DNA from: Prescottella soli
GTDB lineage: Bacteria > Actinomycetota > Actinomycetes > Mycobacteriales > Mycobacteriaceae
DNA length: 64,000 nt
NCBI RefSeq assembly: GCF_040024445.1
Contig: NZ_CP157276.1
Span: 3,100,001-3,164,000 of the forward strand
Reading direction: 5' to 3'
The notes under the pieces: model-generated
What the model saw: only the letters and a program-made list of their open reading frames with translations
Databases searched by the model: none
What the model was told of the DNA's origin: nothing
Program-made: the position numbers and the translations under genes
Part shown: positions 8,614 to 18,325 of the stretch, in pieces
Numbering within the stretch: the stretch's first letter is position 1
How the letters are laid out: each line of letters begins with the position of its first letter

Positions 8614-9282
8614 TCACGATGTGGCGTGGCTTCGGTCGCCTAGAGCGGGCCCACCGATCGCTGCGCCAGAACGGTCCTTCTGTGCGCCTTTCAACTCGAA
8701 CGCGACCACGATCTCTGTGAATCCCCGGAAGAGTGCCAAAAACCCGACGTACAAGATCAGTAGCGCTGCGCGCACCGCGATCACCTGCTGCGAGACCAAG
8801 AAACCAATGAGAATTTCGAGGACGCCGGCGGCCACCCCAAGCCACCAGACACTGTTCACGACCCGGGACTCGATGGACGAGATCAGAACGAGAGCTCCCT
8901 GCAGGATGAAAAGCACGCCGAGGACGGACGCCAGAGCCCAGAACGCGTCGAGCGGGCTGACGAACGCCCAGATCGCGCCGGCGAGAAACAGGACACCCAT
9001 CAGCACGCGTGCCCACCGCCAGGGAGACCACACCGCCGCAATCAGGAACTCGTTCATCATCGCCCCGAGGAAGATTGCCCCCATGAGAACCCCGATGGTG
9101 ACCACCGAAGTCGTGGTAAAGCGCAGCACCACCATTGCGATGATCAGCCATGCGATCCCGGTCAAGAGAAAGATCCACCATGGACCCACGAACCGCGCCA
9201 GACCCGCACGGAGCGCGTCACTCTGCGCCGAGTCGGTAGGCGGTGATGCGGTGTCTGGCGACTGAGTATGCGGACTACTCAT
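8614..9282 (-). CDS. HdeD-family membrane protein
   Basis: 222 residues from ATG at 9282 (GGGAGA upstream). About 35 polar residues precede six predicted membrane helices (such as WWIFLLTGIAWLIIAMVVL, ARVLMGVLFLAGAIWAF and VLGVLFILQGALVLISS), and a charged tail follows. The pattern of three similar helix pairs is that of the DUF308/HdeD family, named for an acid-resistance membrane protein of E. coli but of uncertain biochemistry in Actinobacteria. The coiled-coil gene follows on the same strand. Confidence 0.75.
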   Translation of the reverse strand: MSSPHTQSPDTASPPTDSAQSDALRAGLARFVGPWWIFLLTGIAWLIIAMVVLRFTTTSVVTIGVLMGAIFLGAMMNEFLIAAVWSPWRWARVLMGVLFLAGAIWAFVSPLDAFWALASVLGVLFILQGALVLISSIESRVVNSVWWLGVAAGVLEILIGFLVSQQVIAVRAALLILYVGFLALFRGFTEIVVAFELKGAQKDRSGAAIGGPALGDRSHATS

Positions 9283-9476
9283 CGACTTCTCCCAAGTCTC
9301 GGAGGTCGCTGGACGCTTTCCGCTGCATCTCCATGGTAAGTGTTTCGACGGCCATCCGACACTCGCCGCTGGCGGCCAGTTGCGGGCCACAGCGCCGGCC
9401 ACTTGTTTCCCCGTGGCCAGGTAATTTCGCGGTAAGGGTCGACGGCACCGAGGCTGGCTGACTCGACGAGGTTTGG

Positions 9477-9997
9477 TCAACGCAGAGGCTTCACCCCGTG
9501 TCCGCTGGTGGCTTGGGCCAGGGCCTTGGGCATGCTTTCGTCGCATCCCGACAGGCGCCGGTTGCTGGAGACGGCCAGGGCCCGCCGCTCGTATGCGGCG
9601 TCGACCAACCGGTAATACCTCCTGCCGCACTGGGGCTCACGGCCAATGCCCAATGTCGTTGACGATGACGCGGTCGGTGCGGATCACCCGGGCGACGGTG
9701 AGGCAGGCTTGGACGGCGACGTGTCCGAGAGCCTCGCGGAAGTGGCGTTTGAAGCAGCGCGTCCTGGGTGGGGCGCGTGCCGGTTCACCGGCTTCGCGGC
9801 CGAGGTTGTGACGAGGCTGCGGATCATGTCTGGGCGAAACGCCCTGCGACCACAGCGATCCCGAGCGTCCGATCGACCTCGTCGGGTGGATGTGGCTTGG
9901 CCAGGGTGACCGCTTCGGGCATCCTGGCGCGAATGCGGCGAACCCCGGCCGCGGCGGCCTCGGGCAGCCAGACAGCGGCGCCGTCACCCTACGGAAC
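9477..9997 (-). pseudogene. Remnant of an IS21-family element (istA tail and istB fragments)
   Basis: Three reading frames on the minus strand hold fragments in the correct IS21 order. At about 9997-9820 a stretch with EVDRTLGIAVVAGRFAQ resembles the C-terminus of IstA. Then an IstB-like stretch ends VIVNDIGHWP followed by a stop. In another frame YRLVDAAYERRALAVSSN, DESMPKAL and a final GVKPLR continue the IstB ATPase pattern. Stops, frameshifts and internal deletions make it non-functional. The similarity is by eye. Confidence 0.65.
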
Positions 9998-9999
9998 GA

Positions 10000-10371
10000 A
10001 GCCATGACATCACCGGGGAGACATCTCTGGCCGTCAGTGGGGCCGTACATGGCCGTCTGTGGGGAGGGTGTCACGGCCGCTGACGTACGCGGCCGTTCGC
10101 GCCGCCGGACTGCTGGCAGTCGGCCCCGACCGCGCCCCTGCAGTCGTGCTGTTGCACGAGCCTCGGTTGTCGGCGGCATCGATCACCGTGGAATCGAGAC
10201 GCGAGACGTAAGGTAGGTAGTCACGGTCAGCAAACCGCCAAGGGGGCTCGACGTGCCAGTCCGATGCCGACGAGCGGTCAACGGTCCGTCGCGGGATCCG
10301 ACCGGCGGCGGGCTCCACGAGGGCGGCATGGGGCTGGAGTCGGTAGCTGGTGGCTTTCGGGGAACGGCGTC
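10000..10371. other. Gene-free stretch before the lipid kinase
   Basis: Open frames exist on both strands but none shows a recognisable domain or good ribosome binding site. It may include more decayed IS21 sequence. The promoter of the downstream lipid-kinase gene must lie here; none was identified with confidence. Confidence 0.4.
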
Positions 10372-11367
10372 ATGATCATGCCCCCGCTTCCCCGGCCGGG
10401 TAGTGGTCCGTCCCAGCAGAGATTGACCCGATATGGCTGGAGTGCAGCCAATCCGCCGCTACGGCCGGTGTTGTTTGTCAACCCAAGATCGGGAGATGGT
10501 GCGGCGGGCCGGGCGAGGGTTGCTGAACGGGCACGGGATCGCGGGATCGAGGTGGTCGTCCTCGAGCCGGGCCAGAGCCTCATGGAGTGCGTCGACGAGG
10601 CGGTGAAGCAGGGCGCGGATGCGCTGGGGATGGCTGGTGGTGACGGGTCTCTGGCGGTCGTGGCAGCCGCCGCAGCCGCGCAGGGGGTGCCGTTCATCTG
10701 CGTCCCGGCCGGGACGCGCAACCACTTCGCGTTCGACCTCGGAGTGGACCGGCAGGACGTGGCGGGCGCGCTCGACGCGTTCACCGACGGGGTAGAGCGG
10801 CGGATCGACCTGGCAGAAGTGAACGGCCGCGCGTTTGTGAACAACGTCTCTCTCGGGATCTACGGTGAGGCGGTTCGCCATCCGGCCTATCGCGACGCCA
10901 AAATGCGCACCCTCGTGGAGACCGCCAAGCGGGTGGTCGGCCCCGGTGCAAGGACTCCGGCGCTGCGCCTCGTCGACGACGTAGGGCGCCAGCACGCTCA
11001 GCTCGCCGTCGTGCTGGTGTCGAACAACCCGTACGCGTTGGACCCTCCTGTCCTCGGCACTCGCCCCTCGCTCGGTGAGGGCCTTCTGGGCATCGTCATT
11101 CTCGACGCACCGGACAGTGGGCGGCATCCTCCAGGGCGCGCCTGGAGCGCAACGGACTTTGAGGTCTTCGCCTCCGCGCCCGTGCACGCGGGTATCGACG
11201 GTGAATCAGTGGTGCTGAGTCCAACGCTCAGGTTCGCCATTCGCCCGGTAGTCCTTCGCGTGCGCATCTCGTCCCGGCATCCTGGCGCCTCGCCCTCCGC
11301 CCGCCTCCGACCTCCAAGGTCACCGAGGAGCGCTTCACCGGGCGTCCGCCAGGAGGAGCCCGAGTAG
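10372..11367 (+). CDS. Diacylglycerol kinase-like lipid kinase
   Basis: 331 residues from ATG at 10372 (a second ATG lies at 10378). The DAGK catalytic domain shows VLFVNPRSGDGAAG near residue 33, the nucleotide-binding GGDGS at 89-93 and VPAGTRNHFAFDLG near 110. Family members phosphorylate diacylglycerol or related lipids at the membrane. The C-terminal 35 residues are Arg/Ser/Pro-rich and unlike the family, which suggests a changed end. It stands alone between insertion-sequence debris and a gene-poor stretch. Confidence 0.78.
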   Translation: MIMPPLPRPGSGPSQQRLTRYGWSAANPPLRPVLFVNPRSGDGAAGRARVAERARDRGIEVVVLEPGQSLMECVDEAVKQGADALGMAGGDGSLAVVAAAAAAQGVPFICVPAGTRNHFAFDLGVDRQDVAGALDAFTDGVERRIDLAEVNGRAFVNNVSLGIYGEAVRHPAYRDAKMRTLVETAKRVVGPGARTPALRLVDDVGRQHAQLAVVLVSNNPYALDPPVLGTRPSLGEGLLGIVILDAPDSGRHPPGRAWSATDFEVFASAPVHAGIDGESVVLSPTLRFAIRPVVLRVRISSRHPGASPSARLRPPRSPRSASPGVRQEEPE

Positions 11368-12145
11368 TCGGCCAGACGCGAGGGCCTGGCTGCGGGAATA
11401 GGAGAATCCGCACTCGGCACATTCCTCGCGCATGCCCGCATTGTCATCGACGCGGCCGGCCGATGGTTCGTGTTCCACGTCAGACCCGAGTCGAATGGCT
11501 TAGTCCGCGCATGCTTCACATCGACTATCCCCCGATACGTTGGTGATTGGCCGTGTTCACAGGAAGGGGCCCGCCGCAGGACAGAGCGGTCCGAACAAGC
11601 AGTCCATGACTGCCGGTGTCCTCCGCGCCGACGGACGTCTGCGAACCTGAAGCGCTATCCCGGCCGAAGCGAAGCCCATCGAACCCGGGGCCGGTCAAAA
11701 CCGCGCTTCGCTTCCGGTCTCGGTCCACACGCACAATCGGGGCACGAGACGGCGCAGTCAGGGATCTGTGCCCTTGGAGTCGCGGAACCGCTCGGGCGGA
11801 TCGGTCGCCGCCCGCACCGTGGTGACACCACCGCGTGAAGTGCACCCGGCTAGCGGGGCGGCACGAAGAACGAGACATCTCCCGCGCACCGTCGACTGCT
11901 CAAAGACATGCATAACCCCAGTTCAGGGGAACGTCGGCTCGAGTGCGCGCCGCCACGCCGTATAAACCGGAAGTCGGCGCGTTCGCGTCGATCGCCGGGC
12001 TGCCCGAGACACGGATCGGGTGGCAGGAACCGGCACCGAGTGCCGGCGGCGTCCGCGGTGGTGGTTCCGTGGGGCTGCGGAACGGTGACGGTGGAGACTG
12101 AGGGTAGGCGTGGCCGTGATGATCTGTCATCGACTCGGAGCAGAG
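11368..12145. other. Gene-free stretch
   Basis: No supported gene was found on either strand. Short open frames lack ribosome binding sites and recognisable motifs. The stretch looks like degraded DNA between the lipid kinase and repeat copy A. Confidence 0.45.
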
Positions 12146-12246
12146 CTGTGGAAAAGGACATCTTCGCGCGGAGTTACGTGAGACAAGTGTCGTGGAAGAT
12201 CTTGAAAATCCCAGGTGGCTCGGACAAGTAGATCCGGAACCTACAG
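12146..12246 (+). repeat. Dispersed repeat, copy A
   Basis: 101 bp, related to copies at 15184-15273 and 28514-28613, all in the same orientation. Shared blocks are CTGTGGAAA.GGACATCTTCG, TGGAAGATCTTGAAA and CGGACAAGTAGATCCGGA. It contains GGACATCT, AGACAAGT and GGACAAGT units. Single-base insertions between copies argue against a conserved coding frame. Confidence 0.75.
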
Positions 12247-13181
12247 TCGTCGTCGTCGCCATCGCCGAAATATGAGACAAGCACCTGTTCCGTATTCCGA
12301 TGAGAGAACCCATCGGCGTACGAGACGCGACTGCAGGAGAGCTGCGGCGGACTCGGACTGGTGTCGGCTTCGCTCAGTGTCCTGATGTGCGCAGGCCAAC
12401 AGTCGAGGGGGCGGCCTGCGCTGGTCGGGTTCGTCTGCCTGGGGGATTCGTAGCGATCTGGCGGCGGCGGTCCACGTTCGCCCGTGCGAGGTTGTAGAGG
12501 GCGATGCCGGTTGCTGTTAGGTCCCGCGGCCTGGTCCTCGCGCCCTTCGTGTAGATGTCCGTTCCCAGTGACCTGGCGTGGCAAGGTATTTGCCTTCACG
12601 GCTGACCTGGGTTCGCCTGATGCCGAACACAGCGGCGGCTGCAGGACTAGTTTTGCAGTGGGCGCTATCGACGAATCGGCACAGCCGGAAGGCGGTGATC
12701 ATTTCGCCAGCAAGAGCGAGATGGACAAGCTCCTCGGGGTCGCCGGCGCTGGACGCGGCGAGAGCGAGTAACTGGCTTGTGCGCCGCAGGTCATTCCGGC
12801 CGATATCCGGTAGGTACTGCTCTTCGCGTCGGCGAGGTAGTCGGCTTTCGGTTTTATGACTGAATTGTGTTGTGTAGCTGACTGGTTCGCCGATTCGGTG
12901 TTTGAGTAGTAGGCGTTGAGCGACGTCCTTGACGGCACGGCCGAGACTCGTCGAAGTGCAACGGCGTGTCTCGCAGGTCTTCCTGCATCTCCCCAACAGC
13001 GGCAGCGGCAGCGGCAACCGTTGCGTGCCTGATGCCTGGTGCTTGTAGCCGCGAGGATGCGCTTCCATATGCTTGGTGGTGCGCACGTCGCTCTCCGGAA
13101 CATGGTGTATGACGTGCGTCTCATCCAGTCCGGCGTCCGACCTACGAGCACGCCAATGAGCAAGGAAGCCAGAGGAACGCA
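12247..13181. other. Gene-poor stretch before gapB
   Basis: Open frames exist on the minus strand, but none has a confident family match or start signal. A minus-strand fragment around 12590-12480 (TATGIALYNLARANVDRRR) looks like the tail of a decayed gene. Only the last 20 bp, with AGAGGA before the GTG, clearly serve gapB. Confidence 0.4.
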
Positions 13182-14651
13182 GTGAGCACAACGGAACTTA
13201 CCCATTGGAACTCCGAGGAAGCTCTCGCGGAAGCGATGATCCCGATCATCGGCGGCCTGCACCGCAGGCATTCGGTGACCATCCTGCTGCACAGTCGCTC
13301 GCTGGTGAACAGGTCGGTCATCAAGATCCTGCGGACCCATCGCTTCGCCCGACAGATCCGTGGCGACGAGTTGTCCGTCGAGGAGACGTTCCCGTTCCTC
13401 GAGGCGCTGACCGACCTCGATCTGCGGCCGTCGAAGATCGACCTCGGCCTGTTGGTGAGCGCCTACCAGGCCCACGGTGGCGGAATGCCGATCCCCGAGT
13501 TCGTCGCGGAGAGCCTCGCCGACCTGGTCGGTGGTGCCCAGGCGAGCCCCGCGCAGCCCCAGGATGTCGTCCTCTACGGATTCGGGCGTATCGGTCGACT
13601 CGTCACGCGACTGCTCATCGAGAAGGCCGGCTCGGGCAACGGCTTGAACCTGCGTGCCGTGGTGGTCCGGAAGGGTGGCAAGGACGACCTGGTCAAGCGC
13701 GCATCACTGCTGCGCCGCGACTCCGTGCACGGCCAGTTCAACGGCACGATCAAGGTCGACGAGGAGAACGACACGCTCATCGCCAACGGCAACGTCATCA
13801 AGTTCATCTACAGCAACGATCCGACGAGTGTCGACTACACCGAGTACGGCATCGACAATGCGATCCTGATCGACAACACCGGTATCTGGCGTGACCGCGA
13901 CGGGCTGTCGCAGCACCTGCGCCCCGGTGTGGCGAAGGTGGTCTTGACCGCGCCCGGAAAGGGTGACGTGCCCAACATCGTGCACGGCGTCAATCACCGT
14001 GACATCGATCCGGACGAACGCATCGTGTCGTGTGCGTCATGCACCACGAATGCCATCGTGCCGCCGCTGAAGACCATGGACGACGAGTTCGGTGTAGTGC
14101 GGGGCCACGTCGAGACCGTGCACTCGTTCACCAACGACCAGAACCTGCTGGACAATTACCACAAGGCCGACCGGCGTGGCCGATCGGCGCCGTTCAACCT
14201 CGTCCTCACCGAGACGGGCGCGGCCTCCGCGATTGCGAAGGCGCTTCCCGACCTGAAGGCCAAGATCACCGGCAACTCGATCCGCGTGCCCACGCCGGAT
14301 GTGTCCGTCGCGATCCTCAACCTTCAGCTCGGTCGCGAGACGACCAAAGAAGAAGTGCTGGAGCACCTTCACCAGGAATCGCTCACCGGAGCGTTGAGCC
14401 GGAACCTCGACTACACCTCAGCAACCGACGCCGTGTCGAGCGACTTCATCGGCTCGCGTGCGGCGTGCATCGTCGACGCGAACGCCGCGATCGTCGACGG
14501 CGACACCGCCATCTTGTACGTCTGGTACGACAACGAGTTCGGCTACTCCTGCCAGGTGGTTCGCACCGTCCAGTACCTCTCAGGCGTCGAGTACCCCATC
14601 TACCCGGCACTAGACACGGTCGCGGCCGCGGCCGCTGGAGCGATCGCCTAG
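13182..14651 (+). CDS. gapB: Glyceraldehyde-3-phosphate dehydrogenase, long GapB type
   Basis: 489 residues from GTG, with AGAGGA upstream. An extra N-terminal domain of about 125 residues precedes the Rossmann motif VVLYGFGRIGRLVTR. The catalytic cysteine lies in SCASCTTN near residue 287, and the C-terminus keeps YVWYDNEFGYSCQVVR. This length and layout match the GapB class of Corynebacterium, which works mainly in the gluconeogenic direction converting 1,3-bisphosphoglycerate to glyceraldehyde 3-phosphate. The coenzyme is not decided here. It stands alone between two copies of a dispersed repeat, with an IS1380 remnant directly after it. Confidence 0.9.
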   Translation: MSTTELTHWNSEEALAEAMIPIIGGLHRRHSVTILLHSRSLVNRSVIKILRTHRFARQIRGDELSVEETFPFLEALTDLDLRPSKIDLGLLVSAYQAHGGGMPIPEFVAESLADLVGGAQASPAQPQDVVLYGFGRIGRLVTRLLIEKAGSGNGLNLRAVVVRKGGKDDLVKRASLLRRDSVHGQFNGTIKVDEENDTLIANGNVIKFIYSNDPTSVDYTEYGIDNAILIDNTGIWRDRDGLSQHLRPGVAKVVLTAPGKGDVPNIVHGVNHRDIDPDERIVSCASCTTNAIVPPLKTMDDEFGVVRGHVETVHSFTNDQNLLDNYHKADRRGRSAPFNLVLTETGAASAIAKALPDLKAKITGNSIRVPTPDVSVAILNLQLGRETTKEEVLEHLHQESLTGALSRNLDYTSATDAVSSDFIGSRAACIVDANAAIVDGDTAILYVWYDNEFGYSCQVVRTVQYLSGVEYPIYPALDTVAAAAAGAIA

Positions 14652-14661
14652 TCTCGGGATT

Positions 14662-14880
14662 TCGCATCTCGCGGAGCTGAGCGCGTGGATGCCGGACCCG
14701 ACCGGCGCCACCCGCCCCGGACCGCAGGACCGGACGGACGGGATGCGGGTGATCATCCGCCGTGAATGCCCGCATCCCGGTGCGCAGCTCTGCCTCACCG
14801 ATTCCGACGGGTGGCGGATCACCTGCGTCGCGGCCAACGCACGCGGCCCCTGGCCGGACGCTACCGGTCATCGGGTGCGG
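14662..14880 (+). pseudogene. IS1380-family transposase fragment
   Basis: A short plus-strand frame beginning 11 bp after gapB reads LAELSAWMPDP, then GMRVIIRRECPHPGAQLCLT and GWRITCVAAN. This pattern is characteristic of the middle of IS1380-family DDE transposases. Both ends of the transposase are missing, so it is a relic. Confidence 0.65.
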
Positions 14881-15183
14881 CCTGGGGCAAGGTGAATCGG
14901 GCAGCCGACTCGGCTGAACAACCGCCGAATCCGTCAATCGTCAGCGGAATCAATACCCTTGCGCCGGTTGGAGATCCTCCTCGCCTAGGTCTCTGTGCAG
15001 GACTGTGAACGACGCGAGAAAGCTCCGCAGCCGGTGCATGTCCTCCCGACCGCTATCGCCTGCTGCTCCGCCAACGTTCACCAGTTCAGAGGGCCCTAGT
15101 CCGGTGAAGGTCCGGCAACGATCACTCTTCAGGTGGTCGAGACCGTGACCTTGGGCACCTGAATAGCCAGGATCGGAGGGAAT
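14881..15183. other. Gene-free stretch before repeat copy B
   Basis: No gene, RNA gene or clear regulatory signal seen. It joins the IS1380 remnant to repeat copy B. Confidence 0.45.
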
Positions 15184-15273
15184 GGACATCTGCGGCCGGA
15201 ATCTGCGGGACATTTCTCGTGGAAGATCTTGAAAGTCGCAGGAACGTTGGACAAGTTGATCCGGAACCTACAG
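15184..15273 (+). repeat. Dispersed repeat, copy B
   Basis: About 90 bp, the most diverged copy. It keeps GGACATCTGCG, GTGGAAGATCTTGAAAGTC, TTGGACAAGTTGATCCGGA and the end ACCTACAG found in copy A. A similar GGGA precedes it at 15178. Copies A and B bracket gapB as direct repeats 3 kb apart. Confidence 0.72.
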
Positions 15274-15588
15274 ATGCTAACGCATTGTCGAGATGCGGCG
15301 ATGATTAGCGAAACGCGTCGCTGGATCAACTAGGCAGGATGCGAAGGGGCTACGTCCTACGCTCCGTTCAGCGCCCAGGCTCGGGATCGACACTAGACCG
15401 CGGATACCCAGATCAGCGAGTCCCGGTCAATGGCCGGCTATCAGGATGCACCGGTCATCGGTCGGCATATGGGGCGCCCCATTGAGGGCCACACTCGGCC
15501 AGATCCAACGACGAGCGCCCATGGACCAGCACGAAGGACACCCGGCGATCGTCGTCGCAACCGCGCTGAAGGGCGGGAAGGCGACACC
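15274..15588. other. Gene-free stretch after repeat copy B
   Basis: No supported gene. The end adjoins the stop of the minus-strand SUKH gene; no clear terminator hairpin was found. Confidence 0.45.
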
Positions 15589-16269
15589 TCAGGCGTGGTT
15601 CGTGCCGTGATTGGCGAACTCGGCAAAGCTCCCCACCTCGTCCACGTCCGGATCGAGGGCGCGGGCGAGCCAGAGTTCGTACCAGTCGAGGAACGTCAGC
15701 GGTTCGCGGGTGTCGGGGTGGAGCACCGGCAGCGCGGCGGCGTGCTCGTAGCTGTGCCACCACACCTGCCCCGCGGCCGGGCCGCGCAGGATCAGAAGGT
15801 TGTACATGCCGTCTCCCTCGTTCGCGAGGAAGGTCGCACCGCGGTGGATCATGCGGATGTTCTCCGACCACTGGAACTCGGAGTCCTCGGCGGCGGGCGC
15901 GCAGGGTCGCTCGGCGGTGAAGGGGAAGTTCGAGGCGTAGTCGATCGCGGCGTCCTCGGCCTCCTGCGCCAGCGGGAACAGCCCGAGCATCGGTCCGGCT
16001 CCGCCGTCGCCCACCCGGGTGATCCACGCGCGGTAGTCGGCCGGAAGTCCGACGCCGAGTCGGTTCTCGAATGCCGCGAGCGCGGCGGGGTCCGCGGGAG
16101 CAGCGAGCTCGTAGCGATGCACGGCTGCCCCGTGGATGCGGCAGCTGTAGCCGATGACCTCGCGATCGCCGAGCGAGACGACAGTGGTCTTCAGATCGGC
16201 TGCTCGTAGTCGGTCGAGGCCGGTCAGGATCTCGGCGATCCGGTCCGCGTGCGTTTGCGCGTGTTCCAT
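15589..16269 (-). CDS. SMI1/KNR4 (SUKH) family protein, probable immunity protein
   Basis: 226 residues from ATG at 16269. Residues near 70-100 (FENRLGVGLPADYRAWITRVGDGGAG) are the SUKH signature, an E/L/P-rich helix followed by a GxGG turn. Bacterial SUKH proteins are mostly immunity proteins against polymorphic or contact-dependent toxins. It is the last of four minus-strand genes beginning at 17806. No toxin gene is visible in the window, so it may be an orphan. Confidence 0.72.
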   Translation of the reverse strand: MEHAQTHADRIAEILTGLDRLRAADLKTTVVSLGDREVIGYSCRIHGAAVHRYELAAPADPAALAAFENRLGVGLPADYRAWITRVGDGGAGPMLGLFPLAQEAEDAAIDYASNFPFTAERPCAPAAEDSEFQWSENIRMIHRGATFLANEGDGMYNLLILRGPAAGQVWWHSYEHAAALPVLHPDTREPLTFLDWYELWLARALDPDVDEVGSFAEFANHGTNHA

Positions 16270-16379
16270 GCTCACATCCTGACGGATGCGACGACTTGCC
16301 TCTGGGTTCGGTGACACACCTACATTGACAGGCGCGTCCGACATGCCCGACCACGGTCGAAGTGCACGGGCGCGTCCTG

Positions 16380-16826
16380 TCAATCTTCGCTGCAAATCGA
16401 CCTCGATAGAAGATGGCGGACGTCGGGCAGGCCGAGCAGCGCGCGCATCACCTCGTCCGGGACCGGGCCGTCCAGGTGCTCGACGAGCGCCCGCAGCACG
16501 AGCCGGCCGGGAACGGTCACCGTGATGTCGGCGACCTCGGGGGGCGCGTTCTCGGCGTAGTCGTCCCATTGCTCACCGCGCCAGGTGGCGACACGGATCG
16601 GGTTGTGGATGGTGTCGATGTGGCAGGTCGTGAACGGCCCGGGCAACAGAGGCAGCAGGTGCTCGGTCACGAGCTGGATCAGCACCGTGTGGGTGTCGAC
16701 GTCGAGCTGATTCGGCTCGACGAGTCCGGAGTCCTCGGCGTCGCCGATCCACTCCCAGACAACGCCGCCGTCGTGGAATCCCCACTTGCTGAACAGTCCG
16801 CAGGCGGGCAGGTGCAGGTCGTTCAT
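16380..16826 (-). CDS. Protein of unknown function in the immunity-like operon
   Basis: 148 residues from ATG at 16826, with GAGGAAG upstream. It is an acidic, soluble protein with no signal peptide or membrane segment (MNDLHLPACGLFSKWGFHDG at the start, PDEVMRALLGLPDVRHLL near the end). It starts 13 bp after the stop of the broken gene upstream and is followed at 110 bp by the SUKH gene, so it is likely part of the same operon. I do not recognise the family. Confidence 0.65.
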   Translation of the reverse strand: MNDLHLPACGLFSKWGFHDGGVVWEWIGDAEDSGLVEPNQLDVDTHTVLIQLVTEHLLPLLPGPFTTCHIDTIHNPIRVATWRGEQWDDYAENAPPEVADITVTVPGRLVLRALVEHLDGPVPDEVMRALLGLPDVRHLLSRSICSED

Positions 16827-16839
16827 CGGTTCTTCTTCC

Positions 16840-17330
16840 TCATCTGTCGTTTGCGGGGAAGGTTGGCGCAGCGCTGGCGCAGGACCGGGCGCTGCGTGGC
16901 GGGCCGTCACCAAACAGCGGGCGCAGGGCGCTGCGATCCACGTCGGTGAAGGCGACCGAGACGGTGTGCTCGCGGGCCAGGGGCCCGATCATGAGTGCCG
17001 GGGTCGTGGACGCCGGACGGCAGCTTGTCGCCGGGGATCTCCCGGAGCGTCTTGACGGTCACCGACAGTCCGGCGTCGCGAAGTGCTTCGCTGAGTACGT
17101 CTGAGAGCCGCGGGCGGAACGTCGCCGGATTCGCGAGGTAGACGATCGGCTCGGCGAGGATCGCGTCGACGACAGTGATCACGGCCTCTCGCCACACTTC
17201 CTGCCCAGCCCCCAATCTGCCTAGCCCCCAATCCTTCCCGGTCGAGCCAGGTCGAGGCGTCGACGACGGCGTCCTCGTACGTTGCTCGGGCGGCGGCTTC
17301 GATCATCACGTCACGGGCGGTGTTGGTCAC
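16840..17330 (-). pseudogene. Broken gene of unknown function (two frameshifts)
   Basis: Three minus-strand frames join into one plausible protein: MTNTARDVMIEAAARATYED... from GTG at 17330, then VVDAILAEPIVYLANPATF..., then PALMIGPLAREHTVSVAF to a stop at 16840. The first break coincides with a 16-bp tandem duplication (17202-17217 and 17218-17233, one mismatch). The second is one extra base near 17008. Removing 17 bases gives exactly 157 codons plus stop. The restored protein is unrecognised; its N-terminus looks like small prophage-type proteins. Confidence 0.6.
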
Positions 17331-17335
17331 GGCGG

Positions 17336-17806
17336 CTAGCGATTTCCTTGCTGCTTGATCTCTTCAAATCTCTCTCTGAGCAACGGAATGAACGCAACGG
17401 CATCAAAGTCTTGGAAGCGGCCCCTGTACCTCATGAGGGCTTGCTCGAGATGACTCACGATATCGTCGCAAAGCTGTGCCCTCGTCTCCCCTTCCGATAG
17501 ATCCTCATACTCGTCTACGACGAGCATCTGATCGACCAGAAGCTTGTCGTCCTTCTTGATATACCGAGCAAGCGACCTCAGGTTGCCCTTCTCGACATTG
17601 ATCTTGTGATAGAACCGCAGGATCAGGCCGAGTGCAATGTGGCTGAACTGGGCGTCAAGGTTCCGCAATTGGGGAGCAATTCGATCCTGCCAGGCGTAGT
17701 CATTCAGGCTATTGAGAACGTCGTCCAGGATGTCCTGGTTTATAGTGGCCTTTTCTGCCGTCTTCCCTCCTTGTGAATCATAAGTGATCTTCAAGAAGAT
17801 TCCCAT
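17336..17806 (-). CDS. Protein of unknown function, possible immunity protein, lower GC
   Basis: 156 residues from ATG at 17806 (TTG at 17812 is also possible; AAGAAGGG upstream). It begins MGIFLKITYDSQGGKTAEKA and has two Lys/Glu-rich helical stretches. Base composition is visibly less GC-rich than in the flanking genes, with AT-ending codons, suggesting horizontal transfer. Its stop lies 5 bp from the start of the broken gene, so it probably leads the operon that ends in the SUKH gene. An immunity role is inferred only from that neighbour. Confidence 0.68.
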   Translation of the reverse strand: MGIFLKITYDSQGGKTAEKATINQDILDDVLNSLNDYAWQDRIAPQLRNLDAQFSHIALGLILRFYHKINVEKGNLRSLARYIKKDDKLLVDQMLVVDEYEDLSEGETRAQLCDDIVSHLEQALMRYRGRFQDFDAVAFIPLLRERFEEIKQQGNR

Positions 17807-17812
17807 AATCAA

Positions 17813-18325
17813 GTCGCCCTTCTTCTTCGCGGCCTACTATTGTCTTCGGTTCACCTGCGCGGTGCGAGCGTGTCCGACTTCCCCTACCGCGTCGTCAGCA
17901 TCCACGACGACGCTTCAGGCTGTCGCGCGACAGGCCGGACGCCTAACCGGCTCTTGCGATTTAGCAGTTTCTGGCCCTGGATGGCGCCCATCGTGACTGA
18001 CGGGTGCAGGCGACGGTGATGCCGTCGAGCCCGAGCAGGCGTGAACTATCGCGGGGCATGCGCGCGCCTTTGCTGATGCTGGATGCGTAGAGAATACCCA
18101 GTTAACAAGGGCGCGAGCCCTCAATCAATCACCGACACGATCCAGGTCGGTCATGCCAGACCCCCATCAAGTCGGAAGAGCCGCTTTAAGGGTGCTGCGC
18201 GGCGACTGCCTCGCGATGGTGTGCCAAAGCTCGCGTGAGTCGCCTCGACTACTTTCCTGAAGCACGATTGGAACGCTATTTGATCTTTTCCTGAACCTGC
18301 ATCCTGGCGGTTCAATGAGCATGGA
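17813..18325. other. Gene-free stretch between the immunity-like operon and the IclR gene
   Basis: No supported gene. A minus-strand piece around 18040-17990 (LLGLDGITVACTRQ) faintly recalls an insertion-sequence transposase start but is too short to name. Confidence 0.4.

Noticed and set aside
12170-12240. Conserved peptide FKIFHDTC in the minus-strand frames of the dispersed repeat
   Set aside because: The similarity is explained by nucleotide conservation; single-base indels between copies break any shared frame.
12480-12590. Minus-strand fragment TATGIALYNLARANVDRRR as a gene or transposase tail
   Set aside because: Only about 30 codons read sensibly, no start or family match; recorded as part of the gene-poor stretch.
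17960-18060. Possible ISL3-type transposase start (LLGLDGITVACTRQ)
   Set aside because: Too short and interrupted by stops; similarity could be chance.
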